Positions 1-6,619 of a DNA stretch of 9,151 nucleotides are shown here, piece by piece. The notes under the pieces are model-generated. The model was not told the origin of the DNA and did no database searches. It worked only from the letters and a program-made list of their open reading frames with translations. The position numbers and the translations under genes were made by a program. Numbering within the stretch: the first letter of the stretch is position 1; each line of letters begins with the position of its first letter. The stretch is from Clostridia bacterium (GTDB lineage: Bacteria > Bacillota > Clostridia > UBA1381 > UMGS1253): contig JAFQPV010000261.1 of the NCBI GenBank assembly GCA_017411585.1, positions 1 to 9,151 of the forward strand, written 5' to 3'.

Positions 1-1
1 T

Positions 2-739
2 GAAACGGAGCACGATTTGTATTGGAAGATGGCAATTGAGGTTGTGGAATGCATTGCTGAAAACAATCGTAAGGGTGAGCCGACTTTGATGGTTGTGCCG
101 TACGGTCCGCTCGGCCCGTACAGCAGGTTGGTGTACTTGGTAAATAAATACCGTATCAGCCTGAAGAATTGCTGCTTTATCAATATGGACGAATATCTCA
201 AAAATGACCACGAGTACATTGACGAAAGTGATCCGCTGTCCTTCCGCGGCGGTATGAACCGCATTTTCTACAGCAAGATTGACGATGAACTCAATGTGCT
301 GCCGGAAAACAGAATTTTCCCGGAGCCGGGTAACGAAGGGCTTGTTCTGGAGCTGATTGAAAAGTACGGCAAGCTGGATATGGCTTGGGGCGGTGTCGGC
401 ATCAACGGTCACTTTGCCTTCAACGAGCCGCCGGAACCGGGTGAGCCGGTAGACAACGAGGCGTTTGTAAACCGCCCGACACGTGTGCTTAAAATTTCGA
501 GAGAAACCAAAACCATCAACTGCTTCATGAACTGCAGCGGTGATTTGGACGGTATTCCGGAATACTGCATCACGGTTGGTATGAAGGAAATGTTTATGGC
601 AAAGAAGGTGCGTATGTGCATGCCGCGCGACTGGAATGCAGGTGCGCTGCGCAAGGTGCTGCACGGCGGTATTACGGCGAAGGTGCCGTGCTCGCTGTTC
701 CAGAACATCCGGATGCAAAGCTCTACGCCGCTGGTGTAG
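2..739 (+). CDS. nagB: Glucosamine-6-phosphate deaminase-like protein, 5'-partial and frameshifted near its 3' end
   Basis: This is the NagB/6-phosphogluconolactonase fold family, which converts glucosamine-6-P to fructose-6-P plus ammonia in the cytosol. The frame is open from base 2 with no stop, so the true start lies left of the window; the TTG at 17 is internal. Visible family signatures are MDEY (the Asp equivalent to the catalytic Asp72 of E. coli NagB) and GVGINGHFAFNEP, which supplies the catalytic His and Glu. An Asn sits where the E. coli enzyme has Asp141, a change I recall as common in Firmicutes. The usual TGSTP phosphate loop is not present; the equivalent stretch reads VPYGPLGPYSR. 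From about base 706 the frame loses family similarity and stops at 739, while the expected C-terminus continues one frame over to 783. It lies 10 bases before nagA. Family membership is firm, but the exact substrate is less certain and this copy may be inactive. Confidence 0.85.
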   Translation, partial: ETEHDLYWKMAIEVVECIAENNRKGEPTLMVVPYGPLGPYSRLVYLVNKYRISLKNCCFINMDEYLKNDHEYIDESDPLSFRGGMNRIFYSKIDDELNVLPENRIFPEPGNEGLVLELIEKYGKLDMAWGGVGINGHFAFNEPPEPGEPVDNEAFVNRPTRVLKISRETKTINCFMNCSGDLDGIPEYCITVGMKEMFMAKKVRMCMPRDWNAGALRKVLHGGITAKVPCSLFQNIRMQSSTPLV

Positions 740-783
740 CGCTGCAGTCTCCGGTGCCGGAAATTCGTATTTACAACAAGTAA
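706..783 (+). pseudogene. nagB: Out-of-frame C-terminal tail of the nagB-like gene
   Basis: Reading from CAT at 706 gives 25 codons beginning HPDAKLYAAG and ending EIRIYNK, then TAA at 781-783. The HPDA stretch matches the usual NagB C-terminus, where a Leu/Phe-Gln-x-His-Pro-(Asp/Lys)-Ala motif follows the TAKVP(A/C)S segment just encoded in the main frame. Adding one base next to position 706 (for example AACAT to AACCAT) would join the two frames into one uninterrupted protein ending 10 bases before the nagA start. That spacing also fits an operon partner better than a stop at 739. It could be a real mutation or a sequencing or assembly error; the sequence alone cannot decide. Confidence 0.8.
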
Positions 784-793
784 GGTGAAGGAT

Positions 794-1951
794 ATGACAT
801 TTATTAAAAATGCAAAGCTGGTTACGCCGGAGAGCGTCATCGAAGGCGCGCTTGTTGTGCAAGACGGTAAAATCAAAGATGTCGGCTATACGGGCGAAAT
901 CCCGGCGGAAGCGAAAGCGATAGACGCAAACGGTGCATTTGTAACACCGGGCTTTGTAGAGATTCATCTGCACGGTGGCGGCGGTTATGATTTTATGGAT
1001 GCAACAGAGGAAGCGTTTGACGGTATTGCCGCGGCGCATCGCGCACATGGTACAACAACGCTTCTGCCAACGGCGGTGGCTTGTCCACCGGAGCAAATGT
1101 ATGCGCTTTTTGATATGTACCGTAAGTTAAAGGATAAGGGCTGCGTGCACTATGCCGGTCTGCATTTGGAAGGACCATATATTTCTATGGAGCAGAAAGG
1201 TGCGCAAAATCCCACCTATGTTCGCAATCCGGAAAAAGCAGAGATAGACGAACTTCTGGAGCGCGGTGGGGATATTGTTAAAATGTGCACTGCGGCGCCG
1301 GAGCTTCCGGGCATTGAGTACCTTGCAAGTGAATTTAAAAAGCGTGGTATTGTTTTGTCCGTCGGACACAGCGATGCGATTTATGCAGATGTGGAAAAGG
1401 CGCACGCAATGGGCTTTAGTCATTTTACTCATTTGTATTCGAATACACCGACCGTGCGAAAAATCAATCAGGTTTTGTATGCCGGTGTGCGGGAGGCGGC
1501 GTATCTTTTAGAGGATATGGACATTGAGTTGATTGCCGACGGCTGTCATTTAGCAAAAGAGGTGCTCTTGTTGGCGCTTAAGGTCAAGGGTGCGGATAAA
1601 ATCAATTTAACCTCGGATGCGATGCGTGCGGCAGGTACGAATGTGACGGAAAGCTTCCTCGGGGCGAAGCTTCCGGAAAATCGCGTTATCATCGAGGGTG
1701 GCGTCGCAAAGCTGCCGGACAGAAGCTTTTTTGCGGGTAGCATCGCTACGGGGGATATTATGCTTCGCTGGGCACACAAAAAGTGTGATGTAGATTTACC
1801 GACGGCGGTGAAAATGCTTTCGCTTACACCGGCGCGCATTATCGGACTGGACAAGTGTAAAGGTAGCCTGGAGGTCGGCAAGGATGCAGACCTTGCGTTT
1901 TGGGACGCGGACTTCAATATCCAAAAGACCATGCTGTGTAAGGAGATATAA
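794..1951 (+). CDS. nagA: N-acetylglucosamine-6-phosphate deacetylase
   Basis: Amidohydrolase-superfamily enzyme that removes acetate from GlcNAc-6-P to give GlcN-6-P, the NagB substrate. The ATG at 794 gives 385 residues, a normal length, with AAGGTG placed 6 bases upstream; the GTG at 785 would only add three residues and has no better site. Motifs run in family order: PGFVEIHLHGGGG (HLH near 58-60), HLEGPY with metal-ligand Glu near 126, GHSDA (His near 192), THLYSN (His near 213), IADGCH (His near 252) and LTSDAMRAAG with the catalytic Asp near 275. The C-terminal TPARIIGL and GSLEVGKDADL segments are typical of the beta-sandwich end of the family. The usual THL(F/Y)NAM is THLYSNTP here, a local divergence next to a metal ligand. 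It is directly downstream of the nagB-like gene in the same operon. Confidence 0.93.
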   Translation: MTFIKNAKLVTPESVIEGALVVQDGKIKDVGYTGEIPAEAKAIDANGAFVTPGFVEIHLHGGGGYDFMDATEEAFDGIAAAHRAHGTTTLLPTAVACPPEQMYALFDMYRKLKDKGCVHYAGLHLEGPYISMEQKGAQNPTYVRNPEKAEIDELLERGGDIVKMCTAAPELPGIEYLASEFKKRGIVLSVGHSDAIYADVEKAHAMGFSHFTHLYSNTPTVRKINQVLYAGVREAAYLLEDMDIELIADGCHLAKEVLLLALKVKGADKINLTSDAMRAAGTNVTESFLGAKLPENRVIIEGGVAKLPDRSFFAGSIATGDIMLRWAHKKCDVDLPTAVKMLSLTPARIIGLDKCKGSLEVGKDADLAFWDADFNIQKTMLCKEI

Positions 1952-1952
1952 A

Positions 1953-2081
1953 ATGAAAATTATTTTGAACGGCTTTGCGCCGCAATATGGTAAGGGTTTA
2001 GAAGAATTTTCGGCATTTCATAATTTTGATGCATATGACGCAGTCGTCGAGGCAAGCAATCTGGGCAGAATAGGATATTGA
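1953..2081 (+). CDS. Small 42-residue protein of unknown function, possibly a gene remnant
   Basis: An ATG one base after the nagA stop is preceded by a strong AAGGAGAT ribosome binding site (1940-1947) embedded in the nagA 3' end, with about 7 bases of spacing. It encodes 42 residues starting MKIILNGFAPQYGKG and ending EASNLGRIGY. I do not recognise the family. There is no signal peptide, membrane segment or Cys/His metal motif; the composition looks like an ordinary soluble protein, with several aromatic residues. The stop at 2079-2081 is followed 21 bases later by the terminator that ends the nag unit. It is either a genuine small protein translated with nagA, or the first part of a longer gene whose remainder was lost. 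The start signal is convincing; the biological role is not known. Confidence 0.5.
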   Translation: MKIILNGFAPQYGKGLEEFSAFHNFDAYDAVVEASNLGRIGY

Positions 2082-2102
2082 TTTGCAAAAAAGATTAAAA
2101 AG

Positions 2103-2136
2103 GACCGAAAACCGCTGGGTTTTCGGTCTGTTTTTT
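2103..2136 (+). terminator. Intrinsic terminator of the nag unit
   Basis: An 11-bp perfect stem, GACCGAAAACC pairing with GGTTTTCGGTC around a GCTG loop, is followed by TGTTTTTT. It sits 21 bases after the stop of the 42-codon frame and before the his promoter, so it separates the two operons. The A-rich run upstream (2085-2101) could let it act weakly in the other direction as well, but no convergent gene is present. Confidence 0.92.
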
Positions 2137-2176
2137 ATGGAATCTCACAAAAATATGTACTTTATACAAAAAAAGC

Positions 2177-2205
2177 TTTACTTTCACAATTTAGCGTGGT
2201 AAAAT
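2177..2205 (+). promoter_or_regulatory. Predicted vegetative promoter of the his operon
   Basis: TTTACT (2177-2182) and TAAAAT (2200-2205) are separated by exactly 17 bp and resemble the sigma-A consensus boxes. They are the best pair in the A/T-rich gap between the nag terminator and the first his-operon gene. Transcription would start near 2212, giving a leader of roughly 28 bases, which is too short for a T-box or an attenuator. The prediction is by eye, with no start-site data. Confidence 0.55.
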
Positions 2206-2210
2206 ACTAC
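2196..2210 (+). promoter_or_regulatory. Candidate operator dyad over the -10 box
   Basis: GTGGTA-AAA-TACTAC is an inverted repeat with five of six arm positions matching, and it covers the predicted -10 box. The first downstream gene encodes a TrpR-family DNA-binding protein, and autoregulation from a dyad over its own promoter is the expected design for such regulators. The link to that protein is inference; the repeat is short and could be chance in A/T-rich DNA. Confidence 0.35.
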
Positions 2211-2239
2211 TATGTTAAATTAAAGGAGATGTATTGGAG

Positions 2240-2536
2240 ATGAAAAATCTGCATACAGAGGCGGTAGATCGCCTGTTTCAAGCTATTTTGAATTTGAAAG
2301 ATTTGGACGAGTGCTACAGCTTTTTTGAAGATATTTGCACGATTAAGGAATTGCAAGATATTTCACAGCGTTTAGAAGTGGCAGAGCTTTTGAGCCAAAA
2401 CATCAGCTATCTTGAAATTTCCAAAAAGACCGGTGCAAGTACAGCGACCATCAGCCGTGTAAATAAATGTCTTATTTACGGGAATGATGGCTATAAGACA
2501 GCATTGGAACGCTTAAAGGAAAAGGGTGACAAGTAA
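2240..2536 (+). CDS. hisR: YerC/YecD-family TrpR-like regulator, probable histidine operon repressor (HisR)
   Basis: Small DNA-binding protein of the Trp-repressor superfamily, resembling B. subtilis YerC along its whole length. Conserved blocks are LKDL(D/E)ECY.FF near residues 19-29, CTIKELQ followed by QRLEVAELL, then GASTATISRV...YGNDGY carrying the recognition helix (about 65-85). The ATG at 2240 gives 98 residues; the in-frame TTG at 2234 has closer spacing (5 bases) to AAAGGAG at 2222-2228 and would add only two residues, so either start is possible. It is the first gene of the his operon and stops two bases before the hisZ ATG. TrpR-like proteins in this position are predicted histidine-responsive repressors in Firmicutes. 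The effector and target are inferred from context, not from residues visible here. Confidence 0.85.
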   Translation: MKNLHTEAVDRLFQAILNLKDLDECYSFFEDICTIKELQDISQRLEVAELLSQNISYLEISKKTGASTATISRVNKCLIYGNDGYKTALERLKEKGDK

Positions 2537-2537
2537 A

Positions 2538-3656
2538 ATGGAATTTAATCGCAATGTATTAAAAAATGAAGAAAAGGCGATTTTCGATTTGCGCGCACTT
2601 TATAGCCTGTACGGGTATACGCAGTATAAAATGAGCAAGTTTGAAGCTTATGATTTGTATGTGCGCAATAAAGATTACCTTGTGTCGGATAACATTATCA
2701 CTTTTACAGATACTGACGGAAAGCTTTTGGCTTTAAAGCCGGACGTGACCTTGTCGATTATTAAAAATGGGAAGGATGTACCGGGAAGCGTGCAAAAGGT
2801 ATACTACAATGAGAATGTATACCGCGTTTCCAAGAAAAACAATGCGTTTCAGGAAATTATGCAGGTGGGCTTGGAGTGCATCGGTGCGGTAGATGATTAT
2901 TGCATTTTCGAAACGGTGATGCTTGCGGCACAGAGCCTTCAAAGCATTTCTGAGGATTATATTTTAGATGTATCGCACATGGATATTGTGTCTGAAGCTA
3001 TCGAGGCGGCAGGTGTCGGTGCAGAAGAAAAAAAGGCACTTTTAGAGAGAATCGGTGAAAAGAATTTACACGGTATTGATCAAATCTGTTCCGAAGCCGG
3101 CGTTGACGGTACACTTTTGAAAACACTTGCTTCAACGTATGGAAAGCTGGCAGATGTTTTGCCGAAGTTAGAAACGATTTCCATCAGTGAAAAAATGCGT
3201 GCGGCAATTGAGCAGCTTACGCGTATGGCGGCATTTTTGGATGCAAACGGCTGTGCGGACAATGTGTATATTGATTTTTCCGTGATTAACAATCAAAGCT
3301 ACTATAACGGTATCGTCTTCTGCGGCTTTATTAAAGGCATTCCGACCGGGATTCTGTCCGGCGGCGAATATGATAAGCTGATGCAAAAGATGGGAAGAAA
3401 ATCGCACGCCATCGGGTTTGCTGTGTATTTGGATATGCTTGAGCGCTTGCAGGCGGAGGAAAAGAAATATGATGTGGATGCGGTGATTTTGTATGATGCC
3501 GGAGCAGATGTGCAGTCAATCAGTGCAGCAGTGAAATTGATGACTGCCGGCGGCAAGCGTGTGCTGGCAACCGGCGCGATACCGGAGAAATTACAGTATA
3601 AGCAGCTTTTAAAATTGCAGGAGAAGGGACTGGAGATTCTTGAAAACAATGCTTAA
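2538..3656 (+). CDS. hisZ: ATP phosphoribosyltransferase regulatory subunit
   Basis: HisZ is a paralogue of histidyl-tRNA synthetase with no aminoacylation role. It binds short-form HisG and confers activity and histidine feedback inhibition on the first step of the pathway. The ATG at 2538 gives 372 residues; the GTG at 2526 overlaps hisR and would add four. Class II synthetase-like landmarks are present: LALKPDVT (about 64-71), a motif-2-like VYYNENVYR followed by FQEIMQVGLECIG (about 88-116), DFSVINNQSYYNG in place of the synthetase histidine-binding loop (about 246-258), and a motif-3-like GGEYDKLM...AIGFAVYLD (about 275-299). GGEYD has Glu where GGRYD is usual. The anticodon-binding domain of true HisRS is absent, as expected. 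It overlaps hisG, its partner. Confidence 0.93.
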   Translation: MEFNRNVLKNEEKAIFDLRALYSLYGYTQYKMSKFEAYDLYVRNKDYLVSDNIITFTDTDGKLLALKPDVTLSIIKNGKDVPGSVQKVYYNENVYRVSKKNNAFQEIMQVGLECIGAVDDYCIFETVMLAAQSLQSISEDYILDVSHMDIVSEAIEAAGVGAEEKKALLERIGEKNLHGIDQICSEAGVDGTLLKTLASTYGKLADVLPKLETISISEKMRAAIEQLTRMAAFLDANGCADNVYIDFSVINNQSYYNGIVFCGFIKGIPTGILSGGEYDKLMQKMGRKSHAIGFAVYLDMLERLQAEEKKYDVDAVILYDAGADVQSISAAVKLMTAGGKRVLATGAIPEKLQYKQLLKLQEKGLEILENNA

Positions 3657-4278
3657 TGTCGCACTGCCGAAGGGCAGATTGGGCGAAAAAGTATATGCTA
3701 TGTTTGAAAAAGCAGGCTTTGAGTGTCCTGCAATACATGAGCCGGGGCGCAAGCTGATATTTGAAAATGAAGAAAAGCAGGTGCGCTACTTTTGGGTAAA
3801 ACCATCTGATGTTGCAATCTATGTAGAACGTGGTGCGGCGGACATCGGTGTTGCCGGCAAGGATATCTTAGCAGAGTATGCACCGGATGTATATGAGCTT
3901 TTGGATTTGAATTTGGGCAAGTGCCGCATGGCGGTTGCCGCAAAGAAGGGCTTTCGCGATAATCCGGAAAAGACGCTGCGTGTTGCAACGAAATTTACGA
4001 ATATTGCAAAGGCACACTATGCTGCGCAGGGGCGCGATATCGATATTATTCATTTGAATGGTTCGATAGAGATTGCGCCGATTTTGGACCTTTCCGATGT
4101 CATTGTGGATATCGTGGAAACGGGCTCGACCTTAAAGGAAAACAACCTGGAGGTTTATGAAAGCTTTATGCCAATCAGCGCAAGGTTGATTGCAAACAAG
4201 CCGAGCTTTAAATTTAAAAATGCGCTGATGCAGGAAATTTTGGGAAGCCTCAGTGCACAGGTGGAGGCAGAAAAATGA
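3649..4278 (+). CDS. hisG: ATP phosphoribosyltransferase catalytic subunit, short form
   Basis: Catalyses the committed step of histidine synthesis, joining ATP and PRPP to form phosphoribosyl-ATP. The 209-residue length shows the short form without the C-terminal ACT-like regulatory domain, which fits the adjacent hisZ. Motifs are ALPKGRL at the N-terminus (5-11), ERGAADIGVAGKDIL (about 60-74), and the PRPP-binding DIVETGSTLKENNL (about 154-167). The ATG at 3649 overlaps the hisZ stop by 8 bases. A TTG at 3640 would add three residues and sits closer to GGAG (3632-3635), so the exact start is uncertain. The end overlaps hisD by four bases (ATGA), which suggests translational coupling. Confidence 0.95.
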   Translation: MLNVALPKGRLGEKVYAMFEKAGFECPAIHEPGRKLIFENEEKQVRYFWVKPSDVAIYVERGAADIGVAGKDILAEYAPDVYELLDLNLGKCRMAVAAKKGFRDNPEKTLRVATKFTNIAKAHYAAQGRDIDIIHLNGSIEIAPILDLSDVIVDIVETGSTLKENNLEVYESFMPISARLIANKPSFKFKNALMQEILGSLSAQVEAEK

Positions 4279-5549
4279 TTCGTATTATGGAATATGGACA
4301 AATTGACCACAGTGAAATTTTTATCCGTTCGACATCAAGCGCTGGCGTGGAAAAGACGGTTAGTGAAATTATAGCAGACGTACGTGCAAAGGGGGATAAG
4401 GCGCTTTTTGCCTACTGTGAAAAGTTTGATGGCGCAAAGCTTGATAGCCTTGCCGTAACAAAGGCGGAAATTGAAGAGGCACGAGCAGCGGTAGAGCCGA
4501 AATTCATTGAGATTTTGGAAAAGGCAGCGGCAAATATTCGCAAATTTCATGAAAAGCAGGTGCGCACAAGCTTTATCATCAATGATGAAAATGGTATTGT
4601 GATTGGGCAGAAGGTTATCCCGGTAGACCGTGCGGGCTTGTATGTGCCGGGCGGCACGGCGGCGTATCCGTCGACAGTACTGATGGATGCCATTCCTGCA
4701 AAAATTGCCGGCGTGCGCGAGGTGGTTATGGTTACACCACCAGGCAAGGACGGCAAAATCAATCCTGTGATTTTAGCAGCGGCATCGATTGCCGGCGTAG
4801 ATAAAATTTTTAAGCTCGGCGGTGCGCAGGCAGTTGCGGCGCTCGCTTACGGTACTGAAAGTGTGCCGAAGGTGGATAAGATTGTCGGTCCGGGCAATGC
4901 CTATGTTGCAGAAGCGAAAAAGCAGGTGTTTGGTGCGGTGTCGATTGATATGATTGCCGGACCGAGTGAAATTTTAGTTTTGGCAGACGGAGGTGCCAAT
5001 CCGAAACATGTAGCGGCGGACTTGCTTTCGCAGGCAGAACATGATAAAATGGCAAGTGCTGTGCTTGTAACGGATTCGATGGATTTGGCAAAAGCCGTGC
5101 AGGCGGAGCTCGAGGTACAAATTTCTAAGCTTCTGCGTGCGGAAATTGCAAGAGTTTCTATAGATAACAACGGCAAAATCATTGTAGCAGACGATTTGAT
5201 GCGCGCCATCGAGATTGCAAACGATATTGCGCCGGAGCATTTGGAGCTTTGTGTCGACAATCCGTTTGATTATCTCGATAGCATCCGTCACGCAGGCTCA
5301 ATCTTTATGGGTAGAAATTGTCCGGAGGCACTCGGCGATTATTTTGCCGGACCGAATCACACATTGCCGACCTGCGGTACGGCGAAGTTCTCCAGTCCGC
5401 TTTCGGTGGATGATTTTGTGAAAAAGACACAGTATACCTACTATACAAAGGATGCGCTTGCCCGTGTGGCAGAGGATGTGGCATACTTTGCGGGAAAAGA
5501 GGGTTTAACTGCGCATGCAAAGAGCGCAACTATCCGTTTTGAGGAGTGA
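4275..5549 (+). CDS. hisD: Histidinol dehydrogenase
   Basis: Zinc enzyme that performs the last two steps of the pathway, oxidising L-histidinol to L-histidine with two NAD+. The 424-residue length is normal. The start overlaps the hisG stop as ATGA, with GGAGG 7 bases upstream. All expected catalytic and metal residues are visible: Gln253 and His256 in SQAEHDKMA, the Glu321-His322 catalytic pair in APEHLEL, Asp355 in EALGDYFAGPNHTLPT, and His414 in GLTAHAKS. Signature blocks such as GLYVPGGTAAYPSTVLM, KLGGAQAVAALAYGT, KIVGPGNAYVAEAK and DMIAGPSEILV are intact. Nothing suggests loss of function. Confidence 0.97.
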   Translation: MIRIMEYGQIDHSEIFIRSTSSAGVEKTVSEIIADVRAKGDKALFAYCEKFDGAKLDSLAVTKAEIEEARAAVEPKFIEILEKAAANIRKFHEKQVRTSFIINDENGIVIGQKVIPVDRAGLYVPGGTAAYPSTVLMDAIPAKIAGVREVVMVTPPGKDGKINPVILAAASIAGVDKIFKLGGAQAVAALAYGTESVPKVDKIVGPGNAYVAEAKKQVFGAVSIDMIAGPSEILVLADGGANPKHVAADLLSQAEHDKMASAVLVTDSMDLAKAVQAELEVQISKLLRAEIARVSIDNNGKIIVADDLMRAIEIANDIAPEHLELCVDNPFDYLDSIRHAGSIFMGRNCPEALGDYFAGPNHTLPTCGTAKFSSPLSVDDFVKKTQYTYYTKDALARVAEDVAYFAGKEGLTAHAKSATIRFEE

Positions 5550-5554
5550 AATAC

Positions 5555-6619
5555 ATGAGCAGATTTTTCAGTGCGCGGCATAATAAGCTTGTACCGTACA
5601 CACCGGGTGAGCAGCCGCGGCAGATGAAAAGCTACATCAAATTAAATACAAATGAATCGCCGTTCCCGCCGAGCGCAAAAGCGCAGGCGTATGCGGCGGA
5701 AGCGGCAAAAAATATGCAGCTTTATTGCGACCCGACGGCGAAGAAGTTGACGCAGGCTGTGGCAGACCGCCTCGGCGTAGATTTTGACGAGGTGCTGTTA
5801 ACGAACGGCTCGGATGAGATTTTGAATTTCGCGTTTTTAGCCTTTTGCGATGAAACGCATCCGGCGGTGTTTGCAAATATTACCTACGGGTTTTATCCGG
5901 TGTTTGCGGCATTAAACAGTATTCCTTATGAAGAAATCCCGCTAAAGAGTGATTTTACAATCGATGTAAACGATTATATCGGCATCGGCAAAACAATTGT
6001 GATTGCCAATCCGAATGCACCGACGGGTATTGCACTGCCGAAGGCGGAGATTGAGAAAATTATCGAGAGCAACCCCGACAATGTTGTTATTGTCGATGAA
6101 GCGTATGTCGATTTCGGCGGCGAGAGCTGTGTGGATTTGATTCATAAATACGACAATCTGCTTGTAACGCAGACGTTTTCCAAGTCCCGCTCGATGGCGG
6201 GTGCGCGCCTTGGATTTGGTGTAGGCTGCAAAGCATTGATTGCAGATTTGAATACAATTAAATATTCGACCAATCCGTACAATGTCAATGCTATGACGCA
6301 GGCGGCAGGTCTCGGCTGCATCGAGGATGACGAGTATAATATGCAAAATTGCAAAACGATTATCGAAAATCGAGATTATACAACCAAGGCGCTGCGTGAG
6401 TTGGGTTTTACGGTTTTGGGCAGCAAAACGAATTTTGTGCTTGCAAAGCATCCGGGTATCGACGGAAAGACATTATACTTAAAATTAAAGGATGCCGGCA
6501 TTCTGGTGCGGCACTTTGATAAAAAGGAAATCAGCGACTTTAACCGCATTACCATCGGTACAAAAGCGCAGATGGAAAGCCTGATTTCTGAAACGAAAAG
6601 GATTTTGGAGGGGAATTAA
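5555..6619 (+). CDS. hisC: Histidinol-phosphate aminotransferase
   Basis: PLP-dependent fold type I transaminase that converts imidazole acetol phosphate and glutamate to histidinol phosphate and 2-oxoglutarate. The ATG at 5555 has GAGGAG (5541-5546) 8 bases upstream and gives 354 residues; the GTG at 5546 is rejected because it overlaps that ribosome binding site. Motifs are KLNTNESPFPPS near the N-terminus, TNGSDEIL, NPNAPTG (Asn154), VDEAYVDF (Asp181), and the PLP-lysine segment TFSKSRSMAGARLGF with Lys210 and phosphate-binding Arg218. SKSRSMAG replaces the more common SKAFGLAG but keeps the key residues. In this operon it lies between hisD and hisB. Specificity among related aminotransferases rests on the operon context and the overall family pattern. 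Confidence 0.95.
   Translation: MSRFFSARHNKLVPYTPGEQPRQMKSYIKLNTNESPFPPSAKAQAYAAEAAKNMQLYCDPTAKKLTQAVADRLGVDFDEVLLTNGSDEILNFAFLAFCDETHPAVFANITYGFYPVFAALNSIPYEEIPLKSDFTIDVNDYIGIGKTIVIANPNAPTGIALPKAEIEKIIESNPDNVVIVDEAYVDFGGESCVDLIHKYDNLLVTQTFSKSRSMAGARLGFGVGCKALIADLNTIKYSTNPYNVNAMTQAAGLGCIEDDEYNMQNCKTIIENRDYTTKALRELGFTVLGSKTNFVLAKHPGIDGKTLYLKLKDAGILVRHFDKKEISDFNRITIGTKAQMESLISETKRILEGN

Noticed and set aside
695..745. Programmed -1 frameshifting as the explanation for the nagB break
   Set aside because: No slippery heptamer of the X XXY YYZ type is visible at the junction, and NagB is not a family known to me to use recoding.
409..876. 155-codon minus-strand frame across the nagB end and the nagA start
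   Set aside because: It lies opposite two recognisable genes, shows no family motif, and is explained as a shadow of their codon pattern.
2172..2179. AAAGCTTT palindrome near the -35 box as an operator
   Set aside because: It is only 8 bases of low-complexity A/T-rich sequence and is likely to occur by chance.
2137..2239. T-box or histidine leader peptide before the his operon
   Set aside because: The gap is only about 100 bases, with no specifier stem, no His-codon run and no second terminator between the promoter and the first gene.
5942..6451. 169-codon minus-strand frame inside hisC
   Set aside because: hisC is intact with all its motifs on the + strand; the reverse frame has no recognisable domain or start signal.
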